NCBI RefSeq assembly: GCF_014649115.1
Contig: NZ_BMSK01000017.1
Coordinates: 161,177 to 225,176, forward strand
Source: Streptomyces eurythermus
GTDB taxonomy: Bacteria; Actinomycetota; Actinomycetes; Streptomycetales; Streptomycetaceae
Length of the DNA: 64,000 nt
Direction: 5' to 3'
Shown one piece after another: positions 15,758-24,263 of the stretch; positions within the stretch are counted from its first letter, which is position 1; each line of letters starts with the position of its first letter. The notes beneath the pieces were generated by a model. It did no database searches. It saw only the letters and a program-made list of their open reading frames with translations, and was not told where the DNA came from. Position numbers and translations under genes: made by a program.

Positions 15758-16204
15758 ATGAGCGAGGATGCGCTGGACGCGGCGCTGCGGCTGGTACGGG
15801 CCCAGACGGCGCTGGTACGGCGCTTCGACGCGCGGCTCGGCGGGCTGCACGGCGTCAGCCTCGCCGACTTCACGCTGCTGCTCCGGCTGGCACAGGCGCC
15901 CGGCGCCCGGATGCGCCGGGTCGACCTGGCCGAGGCGCTGGGGCTGACCGCCTCCGGGGTCACGCGCGGACTCGCTCCGCTGGAGCGGATCGGGCTGGTG
16001 ACCCGGGAGCCGGACGCCCGGGACGCGCGTGTGGCGTACGCGGCGCTGACCAGGACGGGCCGGCGGCGGCTGACGGAGATGCTGGCCACGGCCCGGGAGA
16101 CGGCCGCCGAGATCTTCGCCGCCCCGGACTGGTCCCCGGCGGACCTCGCCCGCCTCACGTCCCTGCTGACCCGCCTGGGCGGCACGGGCTTGAAGGGGGC
16201 CTGA
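15758..16204 (+). CDS. MarR-family transcriptional regulator
   Basis: 148 residues from the ATG at 15758, preceded by GGGAAGG. The MarR winged helix is visible as MRRVDLAEALGLTASGVTRGLAPLERIGLVTREPDARDARVAYAALTRTGRR (residues ~51-104, written here as the recognition and wing segments together), flanked by the dimerisation helices. The ligand is unknown. A TTGA/TCAA palindrome directly upstream is its likely own operator. Downstream is a long repeat tract with no gene. Confidence 0.88.
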   Translation: MSEDALDAALRLVRAQTALVRRFDARLGGLHGVSLADFTLLLRLAQAPGARMRRVDLAEALGLTASGVTRGLAPLERIGLVTREPDARDARVAYAALTRTGRRRLTEMLATARETAAEIFAAPDWSPADLARLTSLLTRLGGTGLKGA

Positions 16205-16794
16205 CCCGCGCCGACGGGACGCGCCCTGCCCGGCGGACGTACGCCGGGCGGGGTCGCTGAACCACCCGGCCCCGGCCGGCGTGCGCCGACGGGGGCACCG
16301 GACCACCCGGCCCGGCGGGCACGCGCCGGCGGGATACCGAACCCCCGCTCCGGCCGGCGTGCGTCGGCGGGACACCGGCCCACCCCGGTCGACGCTCCCC
16401 GCAACCCGCTGGCGCACGTCGACGGGACACCGGCCTACCTGGTCCAGCGCTCCCTCGTCCCCGCAGGCGCACACCGGCGGGGACGCTGAACCACCGGCTC
16501 GGGCGACGTGGGCCGACCGACCGCAAACCGCCCAGTCCGGCAGGCATACGCCGACAGGGACGCTGAACCACCCAGCCCCGGCAGGCATACGCCCACCGAC
16601 CACTGAACCGTCCAGCCCCGCGGGCACGCGCCGGCGGGATACCGAACCCCCACCCCGGTCGACGCTCCCCGCAACCCGCCGGCGTACGTCGACGGGACAC
16701 CGGCCCACCTGGTCCGGCGCTCCCTCGCCCCGCAGGCGCACACCGGCGGAAAACCGGCGCGCCCGGCCCGGTGCCTCGTAACCGGCCGCGCGCG
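16205..16794. repeat. 590-nt degenerate repeat tract with a ~110-140-nt duplicated block
   Basis: No credible gene between the MarR and MazG-like genes. A block starting CGGGCACGCGCCGGCGGGAT at about 16316 recurs at about 16621; it continues through CCCGGTCGACGCTCCCCGCA (16384 and 16654) and the following ACGTCGACGGGACACCGGCC, with a ~30-nt segment present only in the first copy. Shorter GGCAGGCATACGCC units occur twice between them. Minus-strand frames through it are repetitive Arg/Gly/Ala readings with no domain similarity. Confidence 0.7.
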
Positions 16795-17205
16795 TCAGGC
16801 GCCGTCGCCACCCGGTATCCACCCCTGGCGGCGCAGTACGGCGGAGACGTCCGGGGCGCGGTAGTGCTCGCCCTTGAGGACCTTGCCGTCGGCCCGGCGG
16901 GCGACCTGTCCGTCCGGGCCGAGCTTGCTCATGTTGGCGCGGTGGATCTCGGCGATCACCTCGTCGAGGTCGATGCCGTGCACCAGGGCCGTGCCGTAGG
17001 CCACGTACACCACGTCGGCCAGCTCGTGCGCGAGCCGGTCCAGCGGGCCCCGGACCGCGACCTCGGCGACCTCCTCGGCCTCCTCGGCGAGCAGTTCGCC
17101 CCGGTGGGCGGCCAGGCCGGGGTCCACCTCCGTCGGGGTGTCGCGGACGTCGAGGCCGAAGGCGCGGTGGAACTCGTGGACGAGACGGGCGGGCGAAGTG
17201 CTCAT
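16795..17205 (-). CDS. MazG-like nucleoside triphosphate pyrophosphohydrolase
   Basis: 136 residues of the all-alpha NTP pyrophosphohydrolase superfamily. The ExxE...ExxD metal-binding signature appears as LLAEEAEEVAEVA (~39-51) and LAHELADVVYVAYGTA (~58-73), with the family's HGIDLDEVIAEIHRANMSKLGPDG after it. It most resembles the single-domain MazG-like/DR2231-type enzymes that hydrolyse (d)NTPs to NMP plus pyrophosphate, a house-cleaning role. ATG at 17205. Divergent from the TAXI-protein gene. Confidence 0.85.
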   Translation of the reverse strand: MSTSPARLVHEFHRAFGLDVRDTPTEVDPGLAAHRGELLAEEAEEVAEVAVRGPLDRLAHELADVVYVAYGTALVHGIDLDEVIAEIHRANMSKLGPDGQVARRADGKVLKGEHYRAPDVSAVLRRQGWIPGGDGA

Positions 17206-17304
17206 GCGGCGACTCTAACGGGCGGCACCGACAACGCCCCCCGGCGGCGGTCGCTGTGGCACCGGCCCTGGTCACCGCCGTGGCCCTGCTGGCAGGATCG
17301 CCGC

Positions 17305-18303
17305 ATGTCCAAGACGTTCCCCCGGGTCGGCAGGCGCGCGGCGCTGCGCGGCGCGGCCGTCGGTGTCGTGGCCCTCGGGCTGCTGTTGTGGTGGCTGCTG
17401 CCGCTCGGCGAGAAGCCGCCGAGCGGGACGATCGTGTTCAGCACCGGTACGCCCCGCGGGGTGTACCAGGAGTACGGCGAGCGGCTGCGCACCGAGATGG
17501 GCAAGGACATGCCGGGGCTGACGGTGAAGCTGCTGAACAGCGCCGGTTCCCAGGAGAACGTGGAGCGGGTGGCGTCCGGGCGGGCTGACTTCACCATCGC
17601 GGCGGCCGACGCGGTGGCGGCGTACGGACTGCGGCAGGGCAAGGGGGCCGGGCGGCTGCGCGGGGTGGCCCGGCTCTACGACGACTACGTGCAGCTCATC
17701 GTGGCCCCGGGCTCGGACATCAGCGATGTCGCGGACCTGCGGCACAAGCGGGTGGCGATCGGACTGCCGGATTCGGGGGTGCGGCTGATAGCCGAGCGGG
17801 TGCTCCGGGCCGCCGGGATCGATCCGCGCAAGGACATCACCCCGGCCGGGGACGGCATCGACACCGGGCCGGCGCGGCTGCGGGAGGGGAAGATCGACGC
17901 CTTCTTCTGGTCCGGCGGCCTGCCCACGAAGGGGCTGGCCCCGTTGGCGCAGAAGGGCGCCTTCCGGTTCGTGCCGATCAACGACGACCTGGTCGCCCGG
18001 CTGCACGGCCAGGGCGAGTGGGCGCGCTACTACCGGTCCACGAAGATCCCCGAGTCGGCCTACCCGAACGTGCAGCGGGGGGCCGAGGTGCCGACGATCG
18101 CCGTGTCCAACGTGCTGATGACCCGTACGGACGTCGATCCCCGGCTGACCGAGTGGGTGACCCGCACGGTGATCAAGAGCCGGGACGGCATCGGCGCCCA
18201 TGTCCACTCCGCCCAGCTGGTCGACCTGCGCACCGCCATCTACACCGGCCCGCTGCCGCTCCAGGAGGGCGCCCGGCGCTACTACCGCTCGGTGAAGCCC
18301 TGA
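17305..18303 (+). CDS. TAXI-family TRAP transporter solute-binding protein
   Basis: 332 residues from the ATG at 17305. A single hydrophobic anchor (GAAVGVVALGLLLWWLLPL, ~15-34) is followed by the TAXI binding domain: FSTGTPRGVYQEYGERL, NSAGSQENVERVASGRADFTIAAADA, DLRHKRVAIGLPDSGVRLIAERVL and FFWSGGLPTKGL. TAXI proteins deliver small acids such as glutamate to fused TRAP permeases (family knowledge), but no TRAP permease gene is present in the window. The gene is convergent with gluK of the glutamate-sensing two-component system, so a ligand-presenting or sensory role beside GluK is possible (inference). Confidence 0.88.
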   Translation: MSKTFPRVGRRAALRGAAVGVVALGLLLWWLLPLGEKPPSGTIVFSTGTPRGVYQEYGERLRTEMGKDMPGLTVKLLNSAGSQENVERVASGRADFTIAAADAVAAYGLRQGKGAGRLRGVARLYDDYVQLIVAPGSDISDVADLRHKRVAIGLPDSGVRLIAERVLRAAGIDPRKDITPAGDGIDTGPARLREGKIDAFFWSGGLPTKGLAPLAQKGAFRFVPINDDLVARLHGQGEWARYYRSTKIPESAYPNVQRGAEVPTIAVSNVLMTRTDVDPRLTEWVTRTVIKSRDGIGAHVHSAQLVDLRTAIYTGPLPLQEGARRYYRSVKP

Positions 18304-18353
18304 CGGACGACCGGCGTGCGCGGTACCGGGTGGGTTCGCCGTGCGCCGTGCGC

Positions 18354-19784
18354 CTAGCGCGCGCCCGGAGTCGGTTCGGTGGTCGGCGGGTGCCGTGGCA
18401 CGCTGACGGTGACCCGTAGTCCGCGCGGCTCGTGGTGGGCGAAGTCGACCGAGCCGCCGCCCGCCGCGAGCAGGGCGCGGGTGATGGACAGGCCCAGGCC
18501 CGAGCCCTTGACGTTCTGGTGCCGGCCGCTGCGCCAGAACCGGTCGCCCACGCGCGCGAGTTCCTCGTCGGTGAGGCCGGGCCCGGTGTCCGTGACGACG
18601 ACCGTGGTGGTGTCGCCGTCGGCGGAGACGGCGACCTCGACCGTGCCGTCCTCGGGGGTGAACTTCACGGCGTTGTCGATCACCGCGTCCAGGGCGCTGG
18701 ACAGGGCGATCGGGTCGGCCCAGGCGGTGACGGGCGGGCAGTCGCCGGTCAGGCTCACTCCCTTGGCGCGGGCGGCCGGCGCCCAGGCGGCCACCCGTTC
18801 CCCGGCCAGCGCGCCGATGTCGGTCAGCCCCAGGTCGGCCTCGGCGTGCTCGGCCAGCGCCAGGTCGAGCAGATCGTCCAGGACCTGCGCGAGGCGCTTT
18901 CCCTCGGTACGGACCGAGGCGATCTCCGCGTTGCCCTCGGGGAGTTCGAGGGCGAGCAGTTCGATGCGCAGCAGCAGCGCCGCGAGCGGGTTGCGCAACT
19001 GGTGCGAGGCGTCGGCGACGAAGGCGCGCTGCTGCTCCAGCACCGCCTCGACGTTGTCCGCCATCTCGTTGAACGAGCGGGCCAGCCTTCTGAGTTCCGG
19101 CGGCCCGCCGGCCACCGCGACCCGGGATTTGAGCCGCCCGGTGGCGATGTCGTGCGTGGTGGCGTCCAGGACCCTGACCGGCTTGAGCACCCAGCCGGTG
19201 AGCCGGAGCGCGGCGCCGACGGCGAGCAGCATGGCCGCGATCTCCCCGGCGCCGATGACCAGCCAGCCGCGCAGGATCCGGGAACGCAGCTGCTCGGTGG
19301 GCGAGTCGGTGACCACGACGGCGACGACGTCCCCGTCCCGGATCACCGGTGAGGCGACGACGAGCCGGCTGTGCTGCCAGGGCCAGGCCTGCGGCGGGTC
19401 GTGGCTGCGCCGGCTGAGCAGTGCCTCGTCGAACGCCCGGCGTATCTCACCCGCGCGCGGGACGAACCAGTCGCCGGGCGCGTTGGCCATCGCCTCCGTA
19501 CCGTTGCGGTAGAAGACGCCCGCGCGTATGCCGTAGACGTCGTAGTAGCTCTCCAGTTCGCTGCGCAGACTCGCCCGGCGCTCGTCCGTGGTGGTGCGCC
19601 GCGATCCGCCGGGCCCGTCGGTGACGAACTGGGCGAGCGCGGCGAACCGGGCCGCGTCGTCCATCCGGTCCACGACGACCCGTTGCTGCTGGGCGGCGGC
19701 CAGACTGCCGGCGAGCGGGATGCCGAGCGCGAGCAGGACGGCCGCCAGCAGCACGATGAGCAGCGGGAGGAGGCGTGTGCGCAC
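18354..19784 (-). CDS. gluK: Sensor histidine kinase GluK
   Basis: 476 residues. TM1 (LLPLLIVLLAAVLLALGIPLA), an extracytoplasmic domain of ~130 residues, TM2 (~172-194), HAMP, then the dimerisation/phosphoacceptor helix ASHQLRNPL with His261, and an HATPase_c domain (N box DNAVKF; DTGPGL; GSGLGLS). GTG start 9 nt after the gluR stop. Position and orientation match S. coelicolor GluR-GluK, reported as a glutamate-sensing pair beside gluABCD; the name rests on synteny plus domain content. It presumably senses extracellular glutamate and phosphorylates GluR. Confidence 0.88.
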   Translation of the reverse strand: MRTRLLPLLIVLLAAVLLALGIPLAGSLAAAQQQRVVVDRMDDAARFAALAQFVTDGPGGSRRTTTDERRASLRSELESYYDVYGIRAGVFYRNGTEAMANAPGDWFVPRAGEIRRAFDEALLSRRSHDPPQAWPWQHSRLVVASPVIRDGDVVAVVVTDSPTEQLRSRILRGWLVIGAGEIAAMLLAVGAALRLTGWVLKPVRVLDATTHDIATGRLKSRVAVAGGPPELRRLARSFNEMADNVEAVLEQQRAFVADASHQLRNPLAALLLRIELLALELPEGNAEIASVRTEGKRLAQVLDDLLDLALAEHAEADLGLTDIGALAGERVAAWAPAARAKGVSLTGDCPPVTAWADPIALSSALDAVIDNAVKFTPEDGTVEVAVSADGDTTTVVVTDTGPGLTDEELARVGDRFWRSGRHQNVKGSGLGLSITRALLAAGGGSVDFAHHEPRGLRVTVSVPRHPPTTEPTPGAR

Positions 19785-19793
19785 CCGTCCCCG

Positions 19794-20480
19794 CTAGGCG
19801 GCCGGGGCGACGAGCCGGTAGCCGACGCCGCGTACGGTCTCGATCAGCGCGGGCTGGCGCAGTTTGGCGCGCAGGGAGGCGACGTGCACCTCCAGGGTGC
19901 GGCCGGTGCCCTCCCAACTGGTGCGCCAGACCTCGCTGATGATCTGCTCCCGCCGGAAGACCACGCCGGGCCGCTGCGCGAGCAGGGCGAGCAGATCGAA
20001 CTCCTTGCGGGTCAGCTGGATCACCGCGCCGTCCACGCTGACCTGCCGGGTGGGCAGTTCGATCCGGACGGGGCCGAGCAGCAGGGCGCTCTCGCCGCCG
20101 GTGACGGGGTCCTCCTGGACGGTGCGGCGGCTGACGGCGTGGATCCGGGCGAGCAGTTCCCCGGTGTCGTACGGCTTGACCACGTAGTCGTCGGCGCCCA
20201 GGTTGAGGCCGTGGATGCGGGAGCGCACGTCGGCGCGGGCGGTGACCATGATCACCGGGGTGCTGGTGCGCTTGCGGATCTTGCCGCAGACCTCGTAGCC
20301 GTCCTGGTCGGGCAGGCCGAGGTCGAGCAGCACGACGCCGAAGCCGTTGCCCTCGGGGACGAGCGCCTGGAGGGCCTCCTCGCCGCTGCGCGCGTGGGTC
20401 ACCTGGAAGCCGTGGCGCCCGAGGACGGCGGACAGGGCCGCGGCGACGTGGTTGTCGTCCTCGACGAGCAGCAGTCTCAT
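19794..20480 (-). CDS. gluR: OmpR-family response regulator GluR
   Basis: 228 residues from the ATG at 20480. Receiver domain with acidic pocket EDD (7-9), phospho-acceptor Asp53 (VVLLDLGLPDQDG), Thr (MVTARA) and Lys in DDYVVKPYD; C-terminal winged helix (LTRKEFDLLALLAQRPGVVF ... RTLEVHVASLRAKLR). Cotranscribed with gluK and divergent from gluA across a 296-nt spacer that contains an 11-bp-phased direct repeat next to the gluA promoter. It probably activates gluABCD in response to glutamate. Confidence 0.9.
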   Translation of the reverse strand: MRLLLVEDDNHVAAALSAVLGRHGFQVTHARSGEEALQALVPEGNGFGVVLLDLGLPDQDGYEVCGKIRKRTSTPVIMVTARADVRSRIHGLNLGADDYVVKPYDTGELLARIHAVSRRTVQEDPVTGGESALLLGPVRIELPTRQVSVDGAVIQLTRKEFDLLALLAQRPGVVFRREQIISEVWRTSWEGTGRTLEVHVASLRAKLRQPALIETVRGVGYRLVAPAA

Positions 20481-20690
20481 TCCGGCCCCCTCCGGTTCAG
20501 CGGTCGTACGGTCTCGGTTTCCGTCGGTCTTGTAGATCACTGGCACGCGCGCGTGCACCATGGCAGTGACGCCGATGGAGGAGGACGGAGTCAAGGGGCT
20601 TCGGGTTGCCCGTCTCTTCCGTTATCCGGCCGATACGCGCGCGGACCCCAAGTGCTACGACACGTGTCCGATTGCTACCGGATCGTGATG

Positions 20691-20708
20691 CTCAGATCTC
20701 CCTCAGAT
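20691..20708 (+). promoter_or_regulatory. Direct repeat CTCAGAT-N4-CTCAGAT, candidate GluR site
   Basis: Two identical heptamers are spaced 11 bp start to start (20691 and 20702), the typical layout for OmpR/PhoB-type regulators. The repeat ends 5 bp before the predicted -35 of gluA, the position expected for an activator touching RNA polymerase. Binding by GluR is inferred from location and geometry. Confidence 0.55.
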
Positions 20709-20712
20709 GTGA

Positions 20713-20741
20713 TGACGCAGGTCACAGGCTCTCACTACTGT
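20713..20741 (+). promoter_or_regulatory. Predicted gluA promoter
   Basis: TGACGC (20713-20718), a 17-nt spacer and TACTGT (20736-20741). The -35 is imperfect, as is common for activated promoters. A small inverted repeat (TCCTCGG ... CCGAGGA, 20741-20758) straddles the expected start site. Confidence 0.45.
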
Positions 20742-20776
20742 CCTCGGAAACCCGAGGAGGACGGAGCCTGAGAGCG

Positions 20777-21553
20777 ATGACCAAAGTAACGGTGGCCAAG
20801 GAAGACGTGGCCACGTCCGACGAACTGGTCGTCCTGAAGAGCGTCAACAAGCACTTCGGCGCGTTGCACGTGCTCCAGGACATCGACCTGACGATCGCCC
20901 GCGGCGAGGTCGTCGTGGTCATCGGGCCCTCCGGGTCCGGTAAGTCGACGCTGTGCCGCACCATCAACCGCCTGGAGACGATCGACTCGGGCACGATCAC
21001 GATCGACGGCAAGCCCCTGCCGCACGAGGGCCGGGAGCTGGCCAGGCTGCGGGCGGACGTCGGGATGGTGTTCCAGTCGTTCAACCTGTTCGCGCACAAG
21101 ACCGTGCTCGAGAACGTGATGCTCGGTCAGGTCAAGGTGCGCAAGGCGGACAAGAAGAAGGCCGAGGAGAAGGCCCGGTCGCTGCTGGACCGGGTCGGTG
21201 TGGGCACCCAGGCCGACAAGTACCCCGCCCAGCTGTCGGGCGGCCAGCAGCAGCGGGTCGCGATCGCGCGGGCGCTGGCGATGGACCCGAAGGTCATGCT
21301 GTTCGACGAGCCGACCTCCGCGCTCGACCCCGAGATGATCAACGAGGTCCTGGAGGTCATGCAGCAGCTGGCACGCGAGGGCATGACGATGATCGTCGTC
21401 ACGCACGAGATGGGCTTCGCGCGGTCGGCCGCGAACCGGGTCGTCTTCATGGCGGACGGGCGGATCGTTGAACAATCCTCGCCCGACCAGTTCTTCAGCA
21501 ACCCGCGCAGCGACCGGGCCAAGGACTTCCTGTCCAAGATCCTGCACCACTGA
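20777..21553 (+). CDS. gluA: Glutamate ABC transporter ATP-binding protein GluA
   Basis: 258 residues from the ATG at 20777. Polar-amino-acid importer ATPase: Walker A GPSGSGKST, Q-loop FQSFNLF, signature LSGGQQQR, Walker B VMLFDEPTSALDPE and switch His in VVTHEMG. The AHKTVLENV segment is typical of the GlnQ/GluA family. First gene of the gluABCD operon that imports glutamate; divergent from the gluR-gluK pair that regulates it in S. coelicolor. Confidence 0.93.
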   Translation: MTKVTVAKEDVATSDELVVLKSVNKHFGALHVLQDIDLTIARGEVVVVIGPSGSGKSTLCRTINRLETIDSGTITIDGKPLPHEGRELARLRADVGMVFQSFNLFAHKTVLENVMLGQVKVRKADKKKAEEKARSLLDRVGVGTQADKYPAQLSGGQQQRVAIARALAMDPKVMLFDEPTSALDPEMINEVLEVMQQLAREGMTMIVVTHEMGFARSAANRVVFMADGRIVEQSSPDQFFSNPRSDRAKDFLSKILHH

Positions 21554-21618
21554 CCGGCACGGCCCCCGCCGCCCGCGCCTCAGGGACTCGTTCCTCACCA
21601 CTCAGAAGGATGTTCACG

Positions 21619-22449
21619 ATGAAGCTCCGCAAGGTCACCGCCGCCTCGGCCGTCCTCCTCGCCCTGTCCGTGGCCGCCACCGCGTGCGGCGGCGGCAAGG
21701 ACGACAAGGGTTCCGGCGGTGGCAAGACGATCACCATCGGCATCAAGTACGACCAGCCGGGCATCGGCCAGAAGACGCCGCAGGGTTACTCGGGTCTCGA
21801 CGTCGACGTGGCCACCTATGTCGCCGGGAAGCTCGGCTACAAGGAGGACCAGATCGAGTGGAAGGAGTCGAAGAGCGCCGACCGCGAGACCATGCTCCAG
21901 CGCGGTGACGTCGACTTCATCGTCGCCTCCTACTCGATCACCCCGGAGCGCCAGAAGCTGGTCGACTTCGCCGGCCCGTACCTGCTGGCCCACCAGGACG
22001 TGCTGGTCCGCGCGGACGACACCTCCATCAAGTCGGCGCAGGACCTGAACAAGGCGCGGCTGTGTTCGGTCACCGGCTCGACCTCGGCGCAGAACGTCAA
22101 GGAGAAGCTGGCCCCCAAGGCGCAGCTCCAGAAGTACCCGACGTACTCCGCGTGCCTGACCGGTCTGCAGAACAAGGCGATCGACGCCCTGACCACGGAC
22201 GACTCGATCCTCGCCGGCTACGCCTCGCAGTCCCAGTTCAAGGGCAAGTTCAAGCTCGGCGGCCTGAAGATGACGAACGAGAACTACGGCATCGGCGTCA
22301 AGAAGGGCAGCGACCTCAAGGACAAGATCAACAAGGCCCTCGAGTCGATGGTTTCCGACGGTTCCTGGCAGAAGGCCGTGGACAAGAACCTCGGCCCGGC
22401 CGGCTACAAGAACGAGCCCGCCCCGAAGATCGGCGACATCAAGAGCTGA
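21619..22449 (+). CDS. gluB: Glutamate-binding lipoprotein GluB
   Basis: 276 residues. The ATG at 21619 is preferred because AGAAGGA sits at proper distance; an ATG at 21610 overlaps that site. A lipoprotein signal ends at Cys23 (SVAATACGGG). The mature part is a type-II amino-acid-binding fold: ITIGIKYDQPGIGQKTPQGYSGLDVDVATYVA, then DRETMLQRGDVDFIVASYSITPER and LDALTTDD-type hinge segments. It is tethered outside the membrane and hands glutamate to GluC/GluD. A strong hairpin follows the stop codon. Confidence 0.93.
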   Translation: MKLRKVTAASAVLLALSVAATACGGGKDDKGSGGGKTITIGIKYDQPGIGQKTPQGYSGLDVDVATYVAGKLGYKEDQIEWKESKSADRETMLQRGDVDFIVASYSITPERQKLVDFAGPYLLAHQDVLVRADDTSIKSAQDLNKARLCSVTGSTSAQNVKEKLAPKAQLQKYPTYSACLTGLQNKAIDALTTDDSILAGYASQSQFKGKFKLGGLKMTNENYGIGVKKGSDLKDKINKALESMVSDGSWQKAVDKNLGPAGYKNEPAPKIGDIKS

Positions 22450-22461
22450 GGCAACGCCCGG

Positions 22462-22493
22462 CGGGTGCGCCGTCCGTGAGGGCGGCGCACCCG
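22462..22493 (+). promoter_or_regulatory. Intercistronic hairpin between gluB and gluC
   Basis: An 11-bp perfect stem (22462-22472, CGGGTGCGCCG, with 22483-22493) and a 10-nt loop, no T-run. In binding-protein-dependent ABC operons such hairpins stabilise the upstream mRNA or attenuate the permease genes, so that more binding protein than permease is made. Confidence 0.6.
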
Positions 22494-22524
22494 GGCATCC
22501 CTACACGCGGAAGCGCGGGAGAAC

Positions 22525-23193
22525 GTGTTCGACTTTCTTGACGACTACGACGTACTGGGCGCCTTCTGGACGACGGTGCAGCTGACCTTGCTGTCCGCCG
22601 TGGGCTCCCTGATCTGGGGCACCCTGCTGGCCGCCATGCGGGTGGGCCCGGTGCCGTTGATGCGCGGCTTCGGCACCGCCTACGTGAACATCGTGCGGAA
22701 CATCCCGCTCACGGTGATCATCCTGTTCTCCTCGCTCGGCCTGCACGACACCCTGGGCATCAGCCTGGGTGCCGGCGACATCGTCGACAAGGCCAACTTC
22801 CGGCTGGCCGTCCTCGGACTGATCGTCTACACGTCGGCCTTCGTGTGCGAGGCGATCCGGTCCGGCATCAACACGGTGCCGGTCGGCCAGGCGGAGGCCG
22901 CGCGCGCCATCGGCCTGAACTTCACCCAGGTGCTGTTCCTGGTCGTGCTGCCGCAGGCGTTCCGCGCGGCCGTCGGCCCGCTGGCCAACGTACTCATCGC
23001 GTTGACGAAGAACACGACAGTGGCGGCGGCGATCGGCGTCGCCGAGGCGGCACTGCTGATGAAGGACATGGTCGAGAAGGAGGCGCAGCTGCTGCTGATC
23101 TCCGCGATCATCGCCTTCGGCTTCTGCTGCCTGACCCTACCGACCGGCCTGATCCTCGGCTGGGTGGGCAAGAAGGTGGCGGTGAAGCGATGA
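22525..23193 (+). CDS. gluC: Glutamate ABC transporter permease GluC
   Basis: 222 residues starting with GTG at 22525. HisM/GlnP-type permease with about five helices; opening WTTVQLTLLSAVGSLIWGTLLAAMRV, then VRNIPLTVIILFSSLG, and the EAA coupling loop EAARAIGLNFTQVLFLVVLPQAFR that contacts GluA. Its stop overlaps the gluD start (ATGA). It forms the translocation pore with GluD. Confidence 0.93.
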   Translation: MFDFLDDYDVLGAFWTTVQLTLLSAVGSLIWGTLLAAMRVGPVPLMRGFGTAYVNIVRNIPLTVIILFSSLGLHDTLGISLGAGDIVDKANFRLAVLGLIVYTSAFVCEAIRSGINTVPVGQAEAARAIGLNFTQVLFLVVLPQAFRAAVGPLANVLIALTKNTTVAAAIGVAEAALLMKDMVEKEAQLLLISAIIAFGFCCLTLPTGLILGWVGKKVAVKR

Positions 23194-24086
23194 CTTCGGT
23201 CCTGTACGACGCCCAGGGGCCGCGCGCCAAGCGGCGCAACATCCTCTACACGGTGGTCTTCCTCGCCGCGCTCGCGGCCCTCGTGTGGTGGGTGTACTCC
23301 GCCCTGGACGAGAAGAACCAGCTGGACTGGGCGCTGTGGAAGCCCTATCTCGGCGGCGGTACCGAGGCGTACTCGACGTACATATGGCCCGGTCTGCAGA
23401 ACACGCTGGAGGCGGCGGCGCTGTCGATGCTCCTCGCGCTGCCCCTGGGTGCCGTCCTCGGCATAGCGCGGCTGTCGGACCACGTCTGGGTGCGGGTGCC
23501 GGCGGCGGTCGTGGTGGAGTTCTTCCGCGCGATCCCCGTCCTGGTCCTGATGATCTTCGGTCTGGCGCTCTTCGCCCAGTACACCGACGTGAGCTCGGAC
23601 GACCGTCCGTTCTACGCGGTCGTCACCGGCCTGGTGCTGTACAACGCGTCCGTCCTCGCCGAGATCGTCCGCGCGGGCATCCTCTCGCTGCCGAAGGGCC
23701 AGTCCGAGGCGGCCATGGCGATCGGCCTGCGCAAGGGACAGGTGATGCGGACCATCCTGCTGCCGCAGGCGGTCACCGCGATGCTCCCCGCGATCGTCAG
23801 CCAGCTGGTGGTCATCGTGAAGGACACCGCGCTCGGCGGTGCCGTCCTCACCTTCCCGGAACTGCTCGCCTCCGCGAACACGATGAGCGCCTACTACGGC
23901 GCCAACACCATCGCCTCCTTCACGATCGTCGCCGTGATCTACCTGATCATCAACTTCTCGCTGACCACCTTCGCGAGCTGGCTGGAGGGCCGGCTGCGGC
24001 GGCGCAAGAAGTCGACCGGCGCGGTGCTGAGCGTCGACGACACGGCCGGCATCCCCGGCCACGCGGGCACCGGAACCTCGGCCTGA
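23190..24086 (+). CDS. gluD: Glutamate ABC transporter permease GluD
   Basis: 298 residues from the ATG at 23190, overlapping gluC by 4 nt. A longer cytoplasmic head precedes TM1, then the canonical GLQNTLEAAALSMLLALPLG, VVVEFFRAIPVLVLMIFG and EAA loop SEAAMAIGLRKGQVMRTILLPQA. The C-terminal basic tail (EGRLRRRKKSTG) is cytoplasmic. Last gene of the operon; a hairpin terminator follows 28 nt downstream. Confidence 0.93.
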   Translation: MTSVLYDAQGPRAKRRNILYTVVFLAALAALVWWVYSALDEKNQLDWALWKPYLGGGTEAYSTYIWPGLQNTLEAAALSMLLALPLGAVLGIARLSDHVWVRVPAAVVVEFFRAIPVLVLMIFGLALFAQYTDVSSDDRPFYAVVTGLVLYNASVLAEIVRAGILSLPKGQSEAAMAIGLRKGQVMRTILLPQAVTAMLPAIVSQLVVIVKDTALGGAVLTFPELLASANTMSAYYGANTIASFTIVAVIYLIINFSLTTFASWLEGRLRRRKKSTGAVLSVDDTAGIPGHAGTGTSA

Positions 24087-24113
24087 CGGCCGGTCAGACC
24101 CGAACGCACCACT

Positions 24114-24145
24114 CGGGGGCAGCGGCATGATCGCCACTGCCCCCG
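24114..24145 (+). terminator. Terminator-like hairpin after gluD
   Basis: A 13-bp stem with one mismatch (24114-24126, CGGGGGCAGCGGC, with 24133-24145) and a 6-nt loop (ATGATC). There is no clear T-run, which is common for Streptomyces terminators. Confidence 0.6.
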
Positions 24146-24263
24146 GTCGCTTGACGCGAACTCTGCCAATGGGTTGCATACGTTTTGTGATCGTGCACCC
24201 CGCTCCTCCTTCCTGTTCACTTGTCTCCGTCAGGGCATCGTCACGGGCAGGGGGCGTCGCACC

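Noticed and set aside
16155..17275. Minus-strand frames through the repeat tract upstream of the MazG-like gene
   Set aside because: They translate the degenerate repeats into Arg/Gly/Ala strings, lack ribosome sites and show no similarity to families.
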